Source: Streptomyces sp. Tu6071 | GTDB lineage: Bacteria > Actinomycetota > Actinomycetes > Streptomycetales > Streptomycetaceae | Length of the DNA stretch: 64,000 nucleotides | Reading direction: 5' to 3' | NCBI RefSeq assembly: GCF_000213055.1 | Contig: NZ_CM001165.1 | Span: 3,390,945 to 3,454,944 of the forward strand | Shown: in pieces, positions 8,630 to 16,101 of the stretch | Layout of the letters: every line of letters starts with the position of its first letter | Position numbering within the stretch: the stretch's first letter is position 1 | The notes under the pieces: generated by a model | Told to the model about the DNA's origin: nothing | The model's database searches: none | What the model saw: only the letters and a program-made list of their open reading frames with translations | Made by a program: the position numbers and the translations under genes

Positions 8630-8703
8630 AGCCGCCTTCGGGATTCGAACCCGAGACCTACGCATTACGAGTGCGTTGCTCTGGCCAACTGAGCTAAGGC
8701 GGC
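8630..8703 (-). tRNA. tRNA-Thr (anticodon CGT)
   Basis: The minus strand folds into a complete cloverleaf of 74 nucleotides. The acceptor stem is GCCGCCT/AGGCGGC with a T discriminator, the D-arm contains AGCTCAGTTGGCCAGAGC, the anticodon stem ACGCA/TGCGT encloses loop CTCGTAA with anticodon CGT, and the T-arm contains GGGTTCGAATCCC. CCA is not encoded. It is the integration target of the adjacent island. Confidence 0.96.
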
Positions 8704-8787
8704 TGGTGTGCTGTTCCATGGTGGTGCAGCAGCCTCGGCAAGTCTACACAGTTCTCGGGGGTGGTTCCGACCAGGGCGGGGGCGGGG

Positions 8788-10506
8788 TCAGTGGCAGGTG
8801 GTGCGGGGGGCGGGTGGGGTGCCGGTGAGGAGGTAGGTGGTGAGGGTGGTGTCGATGCAGGTGCTGCCCCTGTTGTATGCCGTGTGGCCGTCGCCCTCGT
8901 AGGTGAGGAGGTGGCCGGAGGTGAGCTGGGCGGCCAGGGAGCGGGCCCAGCGGTAGGGGGTCGCGGGGTCGCGGGTGGTGCCGACGACGACGATCGGGGG
9001 TGCGCCCGCAGCCGTGACGCGGTGCGGGGTGCCGGTGGCGGGGTGGGGCCAGTCGGCGCAGTTCAGGGCCGTCCAGGCCAGTGCGCGGCCGAAGACCGGG
9101 GACGCCTTCTCGAAGGCGGGCAGTGCGGCACGTACCGCCGCCGGGCCGGTGAAGGCAGGGGGCGCGTCGAGGCAGTTCACGGCGGCGTTCGCGGCCATGA
9201 GGGGCGCGTAGTGGCCGTCCGCGTCGCGCTCGTAGTAGGCGTCGGACATGCTCAGCAGGGTCGTGCCGTCCTTGTCCTTCCCGCTCGCCTCGCCGAGGGC
9301 CCGGCGCAGCGCGGGCCAGGCGGCCTCGGTGTAGAGCGCGGCGATGATGCCGGTGGTGGCCTGCGCCTCGGAGAGCCGCCGCGCCCCGTCGTCCGTACGG
9401 AGCGGGGCGCGGTCGAGGGCGGCGAGGAAGGCGGCGAGCGCGCGGTTCGCCGCGGGATTGGCGGCGGGGAGCGGGCAGTCCTCACGGCGCGCGCAGTCGC
9501 GCAGGAAGGCGCGGAAGGCCGTCTCGAAACCGGCCGTCTGGTCCAGATTGAGGCGGCGGGAGTCGATCGACGGGTCCATCGCGCCGTCGAGGACCATGCG
9601 CCCGACGCGGTGCGGGAAGAGTTCCGCGTACGTGGCGCCGAGGTACGTGCCGTACGAGGCGCCGACGTAGTCGAGCCTCCGCTCGCCGAGCACCGCGCGC
9701 ACGATGTCCAGGTCACGTGCCGCCTCGGCCGTCGAGACGTGGCCGAGGAGCTTGCCCGTACGGCTGCGGCAGGCGTCGGCGAAGGCGTGGAACGAGCGGC
9801 GCAGCGCCGCCGCCTCGGCCGCGTCGTCGGGCGTGAGGTCGGTGGCCGCCCAGCGGTCCATGGCCGGTCCGTCGAGGCAGCGCACCGGGACGCTGTGGCC
9901 GACACCGCGCGGGTCGACGCCCACCAGGTCGTACCGCGCCCGTACCGCCTCGGGGTAGTGCTCGCCCGCGTACCCTGTCAGGAAGTCCACCGCCGAGCCG
10001 CCGGGGCCGCCCGGGTTGAGGAGGAGGGAACCGAGGCGCTCGCCGGGGCCGCTCGCGGGCTTGCGCGCGACGGCGAGCGGGACCTCGGCGCCGCCCGGGT
10101 CCGCGTAGTCGAGCGGGACGCGGACCGTGGCGCAGGCGAAGCCGTGTTCGCGAGCCATGCGCGAGCCCGCTCCCGCGCCCGCTCCTGCGCTCGTGCTCCC
10201 GGTGGGCCGCGCTGCGGGCTTTCCGCAGGTGTGCCAGTCGAGGTGCTGCTGGTAGTACGGGGCGAGGCGGGGTTCGTACGAGACCCCTGCGGCCTTCGCG
10301 CGCGGGACCTGCCGGGCCGTGGGGAGCGCCTGGACGTCAGCGGTCGGCACGGTGGCGGCGAGGGCGAGCGCGAGGACGGTCGCGAACCCGGCGCTCCCCC
10401 GCGTACGGGACGCGGTCCGCGAGCGCGCGCGGGGAGCCACAGCGCCGCGGACGGGCCGGGAGAACCGCGGTGGCGGGAGGAACGGGCGGCGGGGCGGGTG
10501 GCTCAT
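8788..10506 (-). CDS. Secreted tripeptidyl aminopeptidase (S33 family)
   Basis: A 572-residue exported alpha/beta-hydrolase peptidase of the Streptomyces Tap/SlpD/SlpE group, which removes tripeptides from extracellular proteins. A long arginine-rich leader precedes the hydrophobic signal core at about residues 41-55. The oxyanion segment NPGGPGGS is at 164-171 and DPRGVGHS near 198. The nucleophile S284 is in VGASYGTYLG, and the C-terminal DGHTAYNRGSTC carries the catalytic histidine. Cysteines near the C-terminus fit the TAP-like C-terminal domain. It reads away from holB and ends 84 bp before the tRNA-Thr gene. Confidence 0.92.
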   Translation of the reverse strand: MSHPPRRPFLPPPRFSRPVRGAVAPRARSRTASRTRGSAGFATVLALALAATVPTADVQALPTARQVPRAKAAGVSYEPRLAPYYQQHLDWHTCGKPAARPTGSTSAGAGAGAGSRMAREHGFACATVRVPLDYADPGGAEVPLAVARKPASGPGERLGSLLLNPGGPGGSAVDFLTGYAGEHYPEAVRARYDLVGVDPRGVGHSVPVRCLDGPAMDRWAATDLTPDDAAEAAALRRSFHAFADACRSRTGKLLGHVSTAEAARDLDIVRAVLGERRLDYVGASYGTYLGATYAELFPHRVGRMVLDGAMDPSIDSRRLNLDQTAGFETAFRAFLRDCARREDCPLPAANPAANRALAAFLAALDRAPLRTDDGARRLSEAQATTGIIAALYTEAAWPALRRALGEASGKDKDGTTLLSMSDAYYERDADGHYAPLMAANAAVNCLDAPPAFTGPAAVRAALPAFEKASPVFGRALAWTALNCADWPHPATGTPHRVTAAGAPPIVVVGTTRDPATPYRWARSLAAQLTSGHLLTYEGDGHTAYNRGSTCIDTTLTTYLLTGTPPAPRTTCH

Positions 10507-10626
10507 GCCACGACCCTAACCCTGCGCACTCATTTGACTACAATCCGCACCCGCTCGCGCTGCCGTACCGGTTTCCCAACCCCGCCGCCCGTGGCCGAGC
10601 CCCTGACGCCCCCGGCCCCCTGTTCC

Positions 10627-11832
10627 TCACCCCGCCCTGAGCGCCATCGCCATCGACTCCACCGCGAGGAGCGGTGCCACGTTCCTCGCGAGGGCTTCGC
10701 GGCAGGCGCCGATGGCCTCCATGCGGCGCAGGGTCGATTCGGGACGGCTCTCCCGCGCGATGCGCTCGACGGAGTCCCGTACGTCCTCGTTGGCGATCTC
10801 CGCGCCCGCGCCGAACTGGAGGGCGAGCACGTCGCGGTAGAAGCCGGTGAGGTCGAGCAGCGCGAGGTCGAGACTGTCGCGCTGGGTACGCGTCGAGCGC
10901 CGTTTCTGCCGGTCCTGCAACTCCTTCATCGCACCGGCGGTGCCCCGTGGGAGCCGGCCGCCGGCCTGGGCGCCGAGCGCCGCCCGCAGCTCCTCGGTCT
11001 CCTTCTCGTCCGTCACCTCCGCGACCTCCTTGGCGTCGTCGCCCGCCGCGTCGATCAGCTCCTGCGCGGCGCGCAGCCCGGCACCGACGTCCCCGAGCCG
11101 CACCGGCAGCTTCAGCACGGCCGCCCGGCGGGCTCGCGCCCGCTCGTCGGTCGCGAGGCGGCGCGCGCGGTCGATGTGCCCCTGCGTGGCGCGCGCGACG
11201 GACGCGGCGAGCGCGGGGTCGACGCCGTCCCTGCGCACGAGGAGGTCGGCGACGGCGTCGACGGGGGGCGTCCGCAGGCTCAGGTGGCGGCAACGGGAGC
11301 GGATGGTGGGGAGCACGTCCTCCAGCGAGGGCGCGCACAGCAGCCAGACCGTACGGGGCGCGGGCTCCTCCACGGCCTTGAGCAGCACGTTCCCCGCGCC
11401 TTCGGTGAGGCGGTCGGCGTCCTCCAGGACGATGACCTGCCAGCGCCCCGTGGCGGGCGAGAGCTGCGCGCGCCGCACGAGGTCGCGGGTCTCCTTCACA
11501 CCGATCGACAGGAGGTCGGTCCTTACGAACTCGACGTCGGCGTGGGTGCCGATGAGCGCCGTGTGACAGCCCTCGCAGAAGCCGCAGCCGGGCTCACCGC
11601 CGAGCGCCCGGTCCGGGCTGACGCACTGGAGCGCGGCGGCGAAGGCCCGCCCCGCCTCGGCCCGTCCGGAACCGGGCGGACCGGTGAAGAGCCAGGCGTG
11701 GGTCATCCGCGAGCCCGACGCCGCCTGCCCGCCCCCGGCGACGGTCGTGACCAGCGCGTCGGCGTCCTTCGCCGCGGCGGCGAGCTGCGCGCTCACCCGC
11801 TCCTGGCCCACCAGGTCGTCCCAGACCGCCAT
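10627..11832 (-). CDS. holB: DNA polymerase III delta' subunit
   Basis: A 401-residue AAA+ clamp-loader subunit. Residues 1-60 carry VGQERV and a degenerate P-loop, GPPGSGRA at 51-58, which lacks the Walker lysine as expected for non-hydrolysing delta'. Cysteines C70, C83, C86 and C89 form the zinc module (GCGFCEGCH), followed by LLKAVEEP (sensor region) and IRSRCR. It helps load the sliding clamp during replication. In Streptomyces it is followed on the chromosome by the S33 peptidase and preceded by tmk, as seen here. The roughly 300-bp gap to tmk suggests it may have its own promoter. Confidence 0.95.
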   Translation of the reverse strand: MAVWDDLVGQERVSAQLAAAAKDADALVTTVAGGGQAASGSRMTHAWLFTGPPGSGRAEAGRAFAAALQCVSPDRALGGEPGCGFCEGCHTALIGTHADVEFVRTDLLSIGVKETRDLVRRAQLSPATGRWQVIVLEDADRLTEGAGNVLLKAVEEPAPRTVWLLCAPSLEDVLPTIRSRCRHLSLRTPPVDAVADLLVRRDGVDPALAASVARATQGHIDRARRLATDERARARRAAVLKLPVRLGDVGAGLRAAQELIDAAGDDAKEVAEVTDEKETEELRAALGAQAGGRLPRGTAGAMKELQDRQKRRSTRTQRDSLDLALLDLTGFYRDVLALQFGAGAEIANEDVRDSVERIARESRPESTLRRMEAIGACREALARNVAPLLAVESMAMALRAG

Positions 11833-12128
11833 CGGTCACCGCACCTTTCGTCGTGCCTCGGCCTCCATTGTGGGCGAAGGCTCTGACAAGGGGGGAACGG
11901 AGCTTGTGGGGCGGAGCTTGTGGGGGGGGGCGGGTGGCGTGAGGGCCGGGAGGGTCTTGGGGGGCGATTTCTGGGGGCAGGCGGGACCCTTAGGGGGTGG
12001 TCGAACGCTTCACCTAGGGGTTCGATGGGCCCCCGGTGCGCCCAACGCGCGAGGCGGGAAGGGGGTTCCCGAGGCGGCGTGAGCTGCGAGGGCGCGGTGC
12101 GGGGGCGCGCCCCCGCCCCCCGGCGCCA
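11833..12128. other. Gap between tmk and holB
   Basis: This 296-bp stretch holds no gene. Next to tmk it contains the palindromic terminator hairpin at 12099-12116, and it has several runs of G on the plus strand near 11910-12000. The promoter of holB should lie near 11840-11900. Confidence 0.5.
12099..12116 (-). terminator. Terminator after tmk
   Basis: GCGGGGGCG is directly followed by its complement CGCCCCCGC, a perfect 9-bp stem with essentially no spacer beyond the turn, placed 13 bases after the tmk stop. Confidence 0.6.
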
Positions 12129-15100
12129 TCAGTCCTTCCGCCCGCGCCCACCCCACCCACGACGCTTCCGCTCCTTCTCCCCGGAGGCCGGACCGGAACC
12201 GGAGTCGGGCCCCGCCTCAGCACCGGCACCGGACCCCGGCCTCTCCCGGGGTTCGTACCGCGCCCCGAGGAGTTCGTCCGCGAGGGTCGGCAGGTCGTCG
12301 AGCGGTGTCTCCTCGGCCCACGCCGGACGGGGGCGGCGGCGCGGGACGCCGGTCTCGTCCACCTGGGGCAGCTCGCGCGTACGGTCGTCGGGGCCGAGCC
12401 CGCCGGGGGGCGGGCCGGGACGCTCGTCGCGGAAGAAACCGGGCGGGACCCTGTCCGCAGGGTTGTCCGCCGGGCCCTGCGGGGCACCGCCGGAGGCGGC
12501 GGCTCCGGACTCCCGGTACTGCGGCAGCACCGTCGTCTCGTCCTCGACCCCGTCCCGCCCCGCGTCCGCCGACTCCCGGTACTGCGGCAGCACGGTCGTC
12601 TCATCCTCGACGCCGTCCCGCCCGGCGTCTGCCGACTCCCGGTACTGCGGCAGCACCGTCGTCTCGTCCTCGGCACCGGGACGGACGACCGGCGTGGTCA
12701 TCGTCGTGTCCTGGTCGCCCGCCGCGAAGCGAGCGCCGCCGGAGCTCGGCCCCTCGCCCTCGTCCGCCCGCGACCCGTCGTCCGCCCGCGACTCCTCGTC
12801 CCGTACCGCATCGGACTTGTGGAAGCTGACGACCGGCGTCGGCACCGTCGTCTCGTTGTCGGGCGCGTCACCAGCGGAACCGGCCGAACCCCCGGGCCCA
12901 CCGGAACCGCCCGAACCACCGACCCCCCGCGCAGCCCGCTCGGCGGCTTCCCGCTCAGCCCGCTCAGCGGCCTCCCGCTCCGCCGCCTCGCGCGCCCTGC
13001 GCTCCTCGGCCTCCCGCTCCTCGGCCTCCCGGGCCGCGGCCCGTTCCTCCGCCTCGCGGGCCTCGCGGGCCGCCGCTTCCTGCTCCTCCGCGAGCTTCCG
13101 CGCCCGCTCGGCGCGCAGCAGGGCCTCCTCGGCCTTGCGCTGCTTCTCGACGCGGCGCTGCTCGGCCTCCTCGCGCAGCCGCTTCTCCTCAGCGGCCTGC
13201 TTGCGGAGTCGTTCCTGCTCGGCCTCGCGGGCCGCTTCCTCCGCCTCGCGCTTGCGCTGCTCCTCCTCGGCGCGGCGGCGTTCCTCCTCCTCGCGCTGGC
13301 GGGCCTCCTCCTCGCGGCGCAGCTCCTCCTGCCGCCGGGCCTCCTCCAGTTCGCGGCGCTTGCGTTCCTCCTGCTCGGCGCGGAGCTTCGCGAGCTGTTC
13401 CTGCCGCTCGCGCTCCTGGCGCTCCTCCTCGGCCTTGCGCGCGGCCTCTTCCTCGGCCTTGCGCCTGGCCTCCTCCTCGGCGGCCTTGCGCGCCTCCTCC
13501 TGGGCCTTGATCTCGGCCTCGGAGAGGGGAAGGAGCTGGTCGAGGCGGTGCCGCACGGTCCGCGTGACGGACTCGGGCTCCTGCGCCCCGTCGACCACGA
13601 GGTACCGCTCGGGCGCGGCGGCGGCGAGGGTGAGGAATCCGGCCCGTACTCGCGCGTGGAACTCGGCGGGCTCGGACTCCAGGCGGTCCGGCGCCTCGGT
13701 GAAGCGTTCGCGCGCGGCCTCGGGGGCAACGTCGAGGAGCACCGTCAGGTTCGGTACGAGTCCGCCGGTCGCCCAGCGGGAGATCCGCGCGATCTCGACG
13801 GGCGAGAGGTCGCGGCCCGCGCCCTGGTAGGCGACGGAGGAGTCGATGTACCGGTCGGTGATGACGATCGCGCCGCGTTCGAGCGCGGGGCGTACGACGG
13901 TGTCGACGTGCTCCGCGCGGTCGGCCGCGTACAGCAGCGCCTCGGCGCGGTGCGAGAGCCCGGCGCTGGAGACGTCGAGGAGGATCGAGCGCAGCCGCTT
14001 GCCGACCGGCGTCGCGCCCGGCTCGCGGGTGAGGACGACCTCGTGGCCCTTGGCCCTGATCCACTCGGCGAGCGCCTCGGCCTGCGTCGACTTGCCGGCG
14101 CCGTCGCCCCCTTCGAGGGCGAGGAAGAAACCGGTCGTCGTCGCCGCCTGCTCGGGCTCCCCGCCGCGCAGCGCCTCCCGCAGATCGCGGCGCAGCGGCA
14201 CTCCGCTGCGGTCGTCGGTCTTGGCGAGGACGAGCGCGGCGACCGGGAGGAGCAGCGCGCCGACGAGCATCAGGGTGTACGCGGCCCCGGCGTGGTCGAA
14301 GGTGAACTTGCCGTTCTCGACGCGGTGCGGGCCGATGAAGGCGGCGACGACCGGGGCGGCGACGGCGGCGAGCGCGGCGGTCACGCGTGCCACGGTCTGG
14401 AGGTGCTCGGTCGTACGGGCCCGGCGGGGTTCCTCGGTCTCCTGGTCGAGCAGCGCGTGCGCCGTATTGGCGGAGACACCGGCCGCGAGACCGGCGAGCA
14501 GCAGGAGCAGCAGGACCGTGGTGATGTCGGGGACGAGCCCGGCGATCAGCAGCGAGAGCCCGGCGAGCGCGATCGCGAGCGCGAGCAGGCGGCGCCGCGA
14601 GAGCGCGGGCAGCACGGAGCGCGCGCCGCGGATGCCGAGGGCGGTGCCACCGGCGAGCGCGAGCACGAAGAGGCCGTACGCGACGGGGCCGCCCCCGAGG
14701 TCGGCCGCGTGCAGCACGGCGACGCCCACGGCGGCGGCGACGGCACCGGCGACCGCCGCGCCCGCGCCGACGAGAGCGGGCACAGCGCCCGTACGCCCCT
14801 TGTCACGCGCTCCGCCGTCCTCGGCCCCGGCCGTCCGGGGGCGGCGCAGGCCCTCCAGCGGGGAGCGCGGGCGCGGCGTGCGTCCGCCGGGCAGTTCGAG
14901 CGCCGAGACCACGGAGAGCGAGGCGGCGAAGAAGCCGGCGGCGACGTACGAGGCGAGCGCGGCCTGGTGCAGCGCGAACCAGTCGAGGCCCGCGCCGAGC
15001 AGGTTCCCGACGAGGGTGACGACAAGGAGGGTGAGCGCCGCCGCCGGGATGGCGAGGAAGTTCGTACGCACCGACAGTGTGCGCAGGGCGCGCAGGTGGT

Positions 15101-15713
15101 CGGGGAGCGGGCGCACCGCGTCGCCCTCGACCGGTGGCGCGGGCAGCAGCGCGGGCGCCGCGCTCTCGCGGCACACCGTCCACAGCCGCTCCGCGAGACC
15201 GGCGACGAACACGGTGACGAGGAGGAGCGCGAGCGCGTTGTCCGGGGTCCAGTCGATCCACAGCGGGGCCACGATGAGCAGCGCGGCCCGCACGCCGTCG
15301 GCGGCGGTCATGGTCCAGCGCCGGTCGAGCGGCCCCTCGGGCGCCGTGAGGGCCGTGAGCGGGCCGAGCAGCACGGCGCCGAAGAGCAGCGTGGCGACGA
15401 GGCGCGCGCCGACGACGGCCGCGACCGCGAGGGCCGCGCCGCGGTACCCGCCGCCGAAGCTGTCCTGGAGCACGGCGGACTGGAGCACGAGCACGACGAG
15501 CACGAGCAGCGCGAGGACATCGCCCACGCCGCCCACGAACTGGGCGCTCCACAGCCGCTTGAGGGGCTGCGAGCGCAGCAACGCGCGGACGGCGCGCTCA
15601 CGGGAGTCCGCGACCAGGGCGCTGTCCGAGGTCGGGCTCTCCGAGGTCGCGCTGCCCGACGTCGCGTGGTCTGAGGTCCGGGCGGCGTCCGCCTCCTGCT
15701 CGGCTCGCATCAT
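12129..15713 (-). CDS. tmk: Membrane-fused thymidylate kinase
   Basis: A 1194-residue fusion. Residues about 40-520 are a 10-12-helix MFS-like membrane region. Residues about 525-730 are thymidylate kinase, with P-loop GGDGAGKST near 530 and TREPGATPVG, DRYIDSSVAYQG and RFTEAP motifs. Residues about 735-920 are an extremely charged Glu/Arg/Ala coiled coil. The tail is acidic and carries three copies of a 21-residue repeat. The kinase makes dTDP from dTMP for DNA synthesis. A normal Tmk is about 210 residues; the membrane-fused form is the usual Streptomyces version, but the role of the extra domains is unknown. The start is the ATG pair at 15713. Confidence 0.93.
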   Translation of the reverse strand: MMRAEQEADAARTSDHATSGSATSESPTSDSALVADSRERAVRALLRSQPLKRLWSAQFVGGVGDVLALLVLVVLVLQSAVLQDSFGGGYRGAALAVAAVVGARLVATLLFGAVLLGPLTALTAPEGPLDRRWTMTAADGVRAALLIVAPLWIDWTPDNALALLLVTVFVAGLAERLWTVCRESAAPALLPAPPVEGDAVRPLPDHLRALRTLSVRTNFLAIPAAALTLLVVTLVGNLLGAGLDWFALHQAALASYVAAGFFAASLSVVSALELPGGRTPRPRSPLEGLRRPRTAGAEDGGARDKGRTGAVPALVGAGAAVAGAVAAAVGVAVLHAADLGGGPVAYGLFVLALAGGTALGIRGARSVLPALSRRRLLALAIALAGLSLLIAGLVPDITTVLLLLLLAGLAAGVSANTAHALLDQETEEPRRARTTEHLQTVARVTAALAAVAAPVVAAFIGPHRVENGKFTFDHAGAAYTLMLVGALLLPVAALVLAKTDDRSGVPLRRDLREALRGGEPEQAATTTGFFLALEGGDGAGKSTQAEALAEWIRAKGHEVVLTREPGATPVGKRLRSILLDVSSAGLSHRAEALLYAADRAEHVDTVVRPALERGAIVITDRYIDSSVAYQGAGRDLSPVEIARISRWATGGLVPNLTVLLDVAPEAARERFTEAPDRLESEPAEFHARVRAGFLTLAAAAPERYLVVDGAQEPESVTRTVRHRLDQLLPLSEAEIKAQEEARKAAEEEARRKAEEEAARKAEEERQERERQEQLAKLRAEQEERKRRELEEARRQEELRREEEARQREEEERRRAEEEQRKREAEEAAREAEQERLRKQAAEEKRLREEAEQRRVEKQRKAEEALLRAERARKLAEEQEAAAREAREAEERAAAREAEEREAEERRAREAAEREAAERAEREAAERAARGVGGSGGSGGPGGSAGSAGDAPDNETTVPTPVVSFHKSDAVRDEESRADDGSRADEGEGPSSGGARFAAGDQDTTMTTPVVRPGAEDETTVLPQYRESADAGRDGVEDETTVLPQYRESADAGRDGVEDETTVLPQYRESGAAASGGAPQGPADNPADRVPPGFFRDERPGPPPGGLGPDDRTRELPQVDETGVPRRRPRPAWAEETPLDDLPTLADELLGARYEPRERPGSGAGAEAGPDSGSGPASGEKERKRRGWGGRGRKD
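12508..12674. repeat. Three 63-bp in-frame repeats in tmk
   Basis: Blocks starting at 12508, 12571 and 12634 are nearly identical and code for copies of DETTVLPQYRES plus a linker. A shorter DETTVP block recurs nearby in the protein. DNA identity is high, so the array may vary in copy number between strains. Confidence 0.85.
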
Positions 15714-15940
15714 TCGGCCAGCCTATCGGCCGGATCGGACATTCCGTGGCCACGCCCGAACATACGTCCCCTCACCGGCACGCCTTCTTCTCCTTCCGCA
15801 GGGGGCCGGGGTTCCGTGATCAACCCCGCGTCGTGCCCGTACCCACCTCAGCACCGCCAAACAACCGCGCCACAGGTCCCGGCGAAAGCCCGCACGCACG
15901 GCGAAGGCCGGGCGGCTCTTCGCAGCCGGCCCGGCACGCA

Positions 15941-15981
15941 CGGCGAGGGCCGGACAGCAGTTCGCCGTCCGGCCCTCGCCG
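15941..15981 (-). terminator. Terminator after topA
   Basis: A perfect 15-bp stem, CGGCGAGGGCCGGAC paired with its complement, encloses an 11-base loop. It is the strongest hairpin between topA and tmk and would separate the two transcripts. Confidence 0.8.
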
Positions 15982-15996
15982 CGTCACTCGCCTCGC

Positions 15997-16080
15997 GGGA
16001 ATCACTCCGCGGGGATCACGGAGATCACTCCACAGGGATCACGGGAATCACTCCGCGGGAATCACGAGGATCACTCCGTG
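15997..16080. repeat. Degenerate tandem repeat after topA
   Basis: The core GGGAATCACTCCGCG and close variants (GGGATCAC, GAGATCACTCC) recur about seven times in 84 bases, directly downstream of the topA stop. The copies vary too much in length for a CRISPR-type array. Confidence 0.7.
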
Positions 16081-16101
16081 GAGAACTCTCCGCCGGGAAT
16101 C

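Larger units (their letters stand above)
2505..8630. mobile_element. Genomic island inserted at tRNA-Thr(CGT)
   Basis: The segment between the partial tRNA copy and the intact tRNA-Thr gene is 6124 bp long and holds no core gene. Its cargo is an AraC regulator, an FAD monooxygenase, an alpha/beta hydrolase, a TMEM175-type membrane protein and broken transposase sequence. I see no integrase or replication gene, so it is probably a decayed or deleted integrative element. The boundaries rest on the duplicated tRNA end, which is direct sequence evidence; the integration history is inference. Confidence 0.7.
15714..16101. other. Gap between topA and tmk with terminator and repeats
   Basis: No gene is seen in these 388 bases. 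They hold a strong hairpin at 15941-15981 and a degenerate tandem repeat at 15997-16080. The promoter of tmk should lie near 15720-15800. Confidence 0.5.

Noticed and set aside
8761..11886. Very long plus-strand open frame (over 1000 codons) opposite the S33 peptidase and holB
   Set aside because: It is antisense to two clear genes, gives low-complexity Arg/Gly/Val-rich sequence and results from third-position GC bias.
15997..16080. Short repeats resembling a CRISPR array
   Set aside because: Units are 8-24 bp, diverged and without unique spacers of constant length; no cas gene is present.
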